DNA of 16,827 nucleotides from SAR116 cluster bacterium (GTDB lineage: Bacteria; Pseudomonadota; Alphaproteobacteria; Puniceispirillales; UBA1172). This document shows positions 14,580 through 16,827 of this stretch, in pieces. The notes under the pieces are model-generated. The model ran no database searches and was not told the origin of the DNA. It saw only the letters and a list, made by a program, of their open reading frames with translations. How positions within the stretch are numbered: position 1 is the first letter of the stretch; each line of letters starts with the position of its first letter. A program made the position numbers and the translations under genes. The DNA lies in NCBI GenBank assembly GCA_002691725.1, contig NZIT01000058.1, positions 8,065 to 24,891 of the forward strand. The letters run 5' to 3'.

Positions 14580-15044
14580 TCACTCACCAGTATTTTCCTT
14601 ATTATTGAAATAGGCTAGAATTTTAAGATAGAGTTTATCAGCCAGCTGTGTGGCTAGCCTCTCGCTGGCAAATGTCGCGGCTTTATCCTGTCCATAAAGC
14701 GAGGATACAGCACCGAAAGTAGCACTTTGGTTAATCGTATCCGCCAATAAGATTTTGCCTTTGGTCTGATCATATAGATTATATTTTAATGTCATGGATA
14801 CCGATGAATCTGATTTTGTTTTGGAAATGGAAGTTGTCAGATAATAGCGGATATCTTGCGCCTGATGACGGTTCAAATAGCGATATAATTGCTGACTAAA
14901 GATTTGATCACTGCGCGATGACGCCACTTTAAGAGAGATTTGGCCAAGTTCAGTGACTTCAGGAGAATGAAGGCGCTCAATCGATGTGCACCCAGCCAGG
15001 ATAAGGGAAAAGGCGATGATCAGTGATGATAAATAAATCCGCAT
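14580..15044 (-). CDS. lptE: LPS-assembly lipoprotein LptE
   Basis: LptE is the outer-membrane lipoprotein that plugs the LptD barrel and helps insert lipopolysaccharide at the cell surface. The 154-residue product begins with a lipoprotein signal: a hydrophobic stretch (about 4-17) and lipobox L-A-G-C with the acylated Cys at 19. The mature part has S-D-Q-I-F-S-Q-Q-L-Y-R-Y-L-N and Y-x-L-T-T-S-I, then M-T-L-K-Y-N-L-Y-D and A-x-x-R-L-A-T-Q-L-A-D-K-L-Y-L-K-I-L-A-Y-F, consistent with alphaproteobacterial LptE. The family is poorly conserved, so the call rests on the lipobox, size and the leuS-lptE-holA order. Only 4 nt separate it from the leuS stop. Confidence 0.85.
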   Translation of the reverse strand: MRIYLSSLIIAFSLILAGCTSIERLHSPEVTELGQISLKVASSRSDQIFSQQLYRYLNRHQAQDIRYYLTTSISKTKSDSSVSMTLKYNLYDQTKGKILLADTINQSATFGAVSSLYGQDKAATFASERLATQLADKLYLKILAYFNNKENTGE

Positions 15045-15048
15045 AACT

Positions 15049-16827
15049 TTATATTACCACATTTATGATACGGTTAGGCACTACAATAACCTTTTTTGGG
15101 GTTTGCCCAGCAAGATATTTCTGCACCGCGTCCATCGCTAAAGCCTTAGCCTCAACGATTTCTTTATCGCTATCTGGCTCAATCTCAAGCGTCGCGCGCA
15201 GTTTGCCATTGACCTGAATAGGCATAGAAATGAGATCAATGGCCAGCCATTTCTCATCAGCTACAAGCCATGGGCGGTTGGCTAACAACGTCTCATGCCC
15301 TAGCTGTTGCCACATTTCTTCAGCAGTATGCGGGGCAATTGGGGCGAGCAATTGGGTCAGGGTTTCGGCAGCAAATCGGCGCGCCCAGTTTTGTGATGCG
15401 CTATCCTCATCACAGGCATTGATCGCATTATTGAGCGTATGCAGCGCCGCTACTGCCCGATTAAAGCGAAAACGGTCGATATCCTCTGTGATGCCTTTGA
15501 TGGTCTGATGCGTCAGGGTTATCAATGCTGCGGCTTTCGCGTCAATATCATCCGGGATGGACGCATGAGCTGGTGCGAAAGGCCGGCTTTCATCTTCGGC
15601 AAGGCTCAAGCGAAAACATTTTGCCAAAAAGCGGCTGGCGCCTTCGACGCCTGAATTTGTCCATTCCATATCACGTTCGGGTGGCGAATCCGACATCATG
15701 AATAATCTGGCAGTGTCAGCGCCATAGGTTGCGATGATATTATCTGGATCAATAACATTGCGCTTTGATTTGCTCATTTTCTCGATTCGGCCAGCTTTAA
15801 CAGCGTCGCCACTTTCGCGCATCAGCCATTGCTCACCCTGCTTTTCCACCTGATCAGGGAACAGCCAATGGCCATCAGTATCCTGAAAAGTTTGATGACA
15901 AACCATGCCTTGTGTCATCATGCCATCAAAAGGTTCAGCCAGATCAAGATAACCGCAAGCCGCTAATGCGCGGGTGAAGAAACGCGAATACAGCAAATGC
16001 AAAACCGCATGTTCAACACCGCCAATATACTGATCAACAGGCAACCAGTATTGCATGGCTTCTTTAGAGAAGGCAATCGCCGGATCAGGGTCTGCAAAAC
16101 GCAGAAAATACCATGAACTTTCAAAAAAAGTATCAAATGTGTCGGTTTCACGCATTGCCGCACCACCACATTCAAGACAAGCGGTATGCTTCCATGTCGG
16201 ATGATGATCAAGCGGATTGCCTGGCTGATCAAAGCTGACATCATCGGGTAATGTCACTGGCAATTGATGTTCAGGAACATGCACAATACCGCAAGATGGG
16301 CAATGGATAATGGGAATAGGACAGCCCCAATAACGTTGCCGGCTAACCCCCCAATCGCGCAAACGCCATGAGATTTTGGCACTGCCCTTATTGAGCTCTT
16401 CCAATCTGGCAATAGCTGCCTCAATGGCGCTTGGGACATCTAATCCATTTAGAAAATCAGACTGAAAGATGGTGCCATCACCTGTATACGCCTCCTTGCC
16501 GATGCTAAACTCATCAGGATTAGTATCTTTTGGCAAGACGACAGGGATCACTGGTAAGTCATATTTGCGGGCAAAATCAAGGTCACGTTGATCATGTGCA
16601 GCACAGCCAAATAACGCCCCAGTGCCATAATCCATGAGCACAAAATTAGCGATATAAACAGGCAATTTCCATGACGTATCAAATGGATGAGTGACAAAAC
16701 ACCCAGTATCAAAGCCCTTTTTCTCTGCAGCCTCAATCGTTGCCTCAGATGTTCCCATACGGTTACATTCGTCAACAAAATCCTTCAGCTCAGCGTTATC
16801 CTCTGCCAAAGCCATAGCCATAGGATG
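15049..16827 (-). CDS. leuS: Leucyl-tRNA synthetase, C-terminal two thirds (cut at the right edge)
   Basis: LeuS charges tRNA-Leu with leucine. The 592 visible residues run from inside the CP1 editing domain to the C-terminus; the N-terminal part with the HIGH motif lies beyond the window. Seen in order: the editing segment [41 protein letters not shown]; a zinc-finger-like pair C-P-S-C and [30 protein letters not shown]; and the class I KMSKS motif (15766-15780). The anticodon-binding and C-terminal domains end with [15 protein letters not shown]. The frame stays open to the last base, upstream of the first visible Met at 16821. First gene of the leuS-lptE-holA operon. Confidence 0.97.
   Translation of the reverse strand, partial: HPMAMALAEDNAELKDFVDECNRMGTSEATIEAAEKKGFDTGCFVTHPFDTSWKLPVYIANFVLMDYGTGALFGCAAHDQRDLDFARKYDLPVIPVVLPKDTNPDEFSIGKEAYTGDGTIFQSDFLNGLDVPSAIEAAIARLEELNKGSAKISWRLRDWGVSRQRYWGCPIPIIHCPSCGIVHVPEHQLPVTLPDDVSFDQPGNPLDHHPTWKHTACLECGGAAMRETDTFDTFFESSWYFLRFADPDPAIAFSKEAMQYWLPVDQYIGGVEHAVLHLLYSRFFTRALAACGYLDLAEPFDGMMTQGMVCHQTFQDTDGHWLFPDQVEKQGEQWLMRESGDAVKAGRIEKMSKSKRNVIDPDNIIATYGADTARLFMMSDSPPERDMEWTNSGVEGASRFLAKCFRLSLAEDESRPFAPAHASIPDDIDAKAAALITLTHQTIKGITEDIDRFRFNRAVAALHTLNNAINACDEDSASQNWARRFAAETLTQLLAPIAPHTAEEMWQQLGHETLLANRPWLVADEKWLAIDLISMPIQVNGKLRATLEIEPDSDKEIVEAKALAMDAVQKYLAGQTPKKVIVVPNRIINVVI

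Noticed and set aside
1-16827. Mobile elements, CRISPR, tRNA/rRNA genes, toxin-antitoxin or defence genes
   Set aside because: No transposase or integrase, no spaced repeat array, no tRNA-like cloverleaf and no defence-type domain were seen; all large frames are conserved housekeeping genes.

Overview
The window looks like the replication-origin region of an alphaproteobacterial chromosome. Three things point there: the gene order ppsR (RP001-type) | AT-rich gap | hemE, which is the classic oriC context in Caulobacter and Rickettsia; the conserved run mnmE-mnmG-rsmG-parA-parB with two perfect parS sites; and the leuS-lptE-holA operon. Base composition is moderately AT-rich. A marine SAR116/Rhodospirillales-like lineage is possible, but that is a guess from style and gene order, not something I can demonstrate.

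Left arm (1-3567): the acidic tail of a gene cut by the window edge (possibly fxsA) and secB run on the + strand. They converge on a tightly packed minus-strand operon that reads away from the origin: ppsR, maf, coaE, dnaQ. Its genes overlap by 1, 4 and 8 nt. Centre (3568-3948): a gene-free AT-rich stretch with two perfect DnaA boxes and two one-mismatch boxes, called here as oriC. Right arm (3949-6777): hemE, hemJ and rho on the + strand, reading away from the origin. Then a minus-strand ogt-type repair methyltransferase (6880-7389).

Chromosome maintenance block (7472-13512): mnmE, parS, mnmG, parS, rsmG, parA, parB, all + strand. The parS palindromes sit on both sides of mnmG, about 5 and 7 kb from the putative oriC, and ParA/ParB are encoded just downstream. 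The block therefore carries both the centromere and its segregation machinery. MnmE and MnmG together modify the tRNA wobble uridine, and RsmG methylates 16S rRNA.

Distal block (13533 to window end): holA, lptE and leuS on the minus strand, converging with parB. leuS is cut at the right edge.

I found no mobile element, CRISPR array, tRNA, rRNA or obvious novel multi-gene system; the gene content is core housekeeping. The points worth a second look are small-scale: the oriC architecture, a promoter abutting a parS site, a Lys-rich pentapeptide-repeat tail on RsmG, an AT-only hairpin in the rho leader, and a recurring pattern of short (9-15 nt) tandem duplications at gene ends and in spacers.
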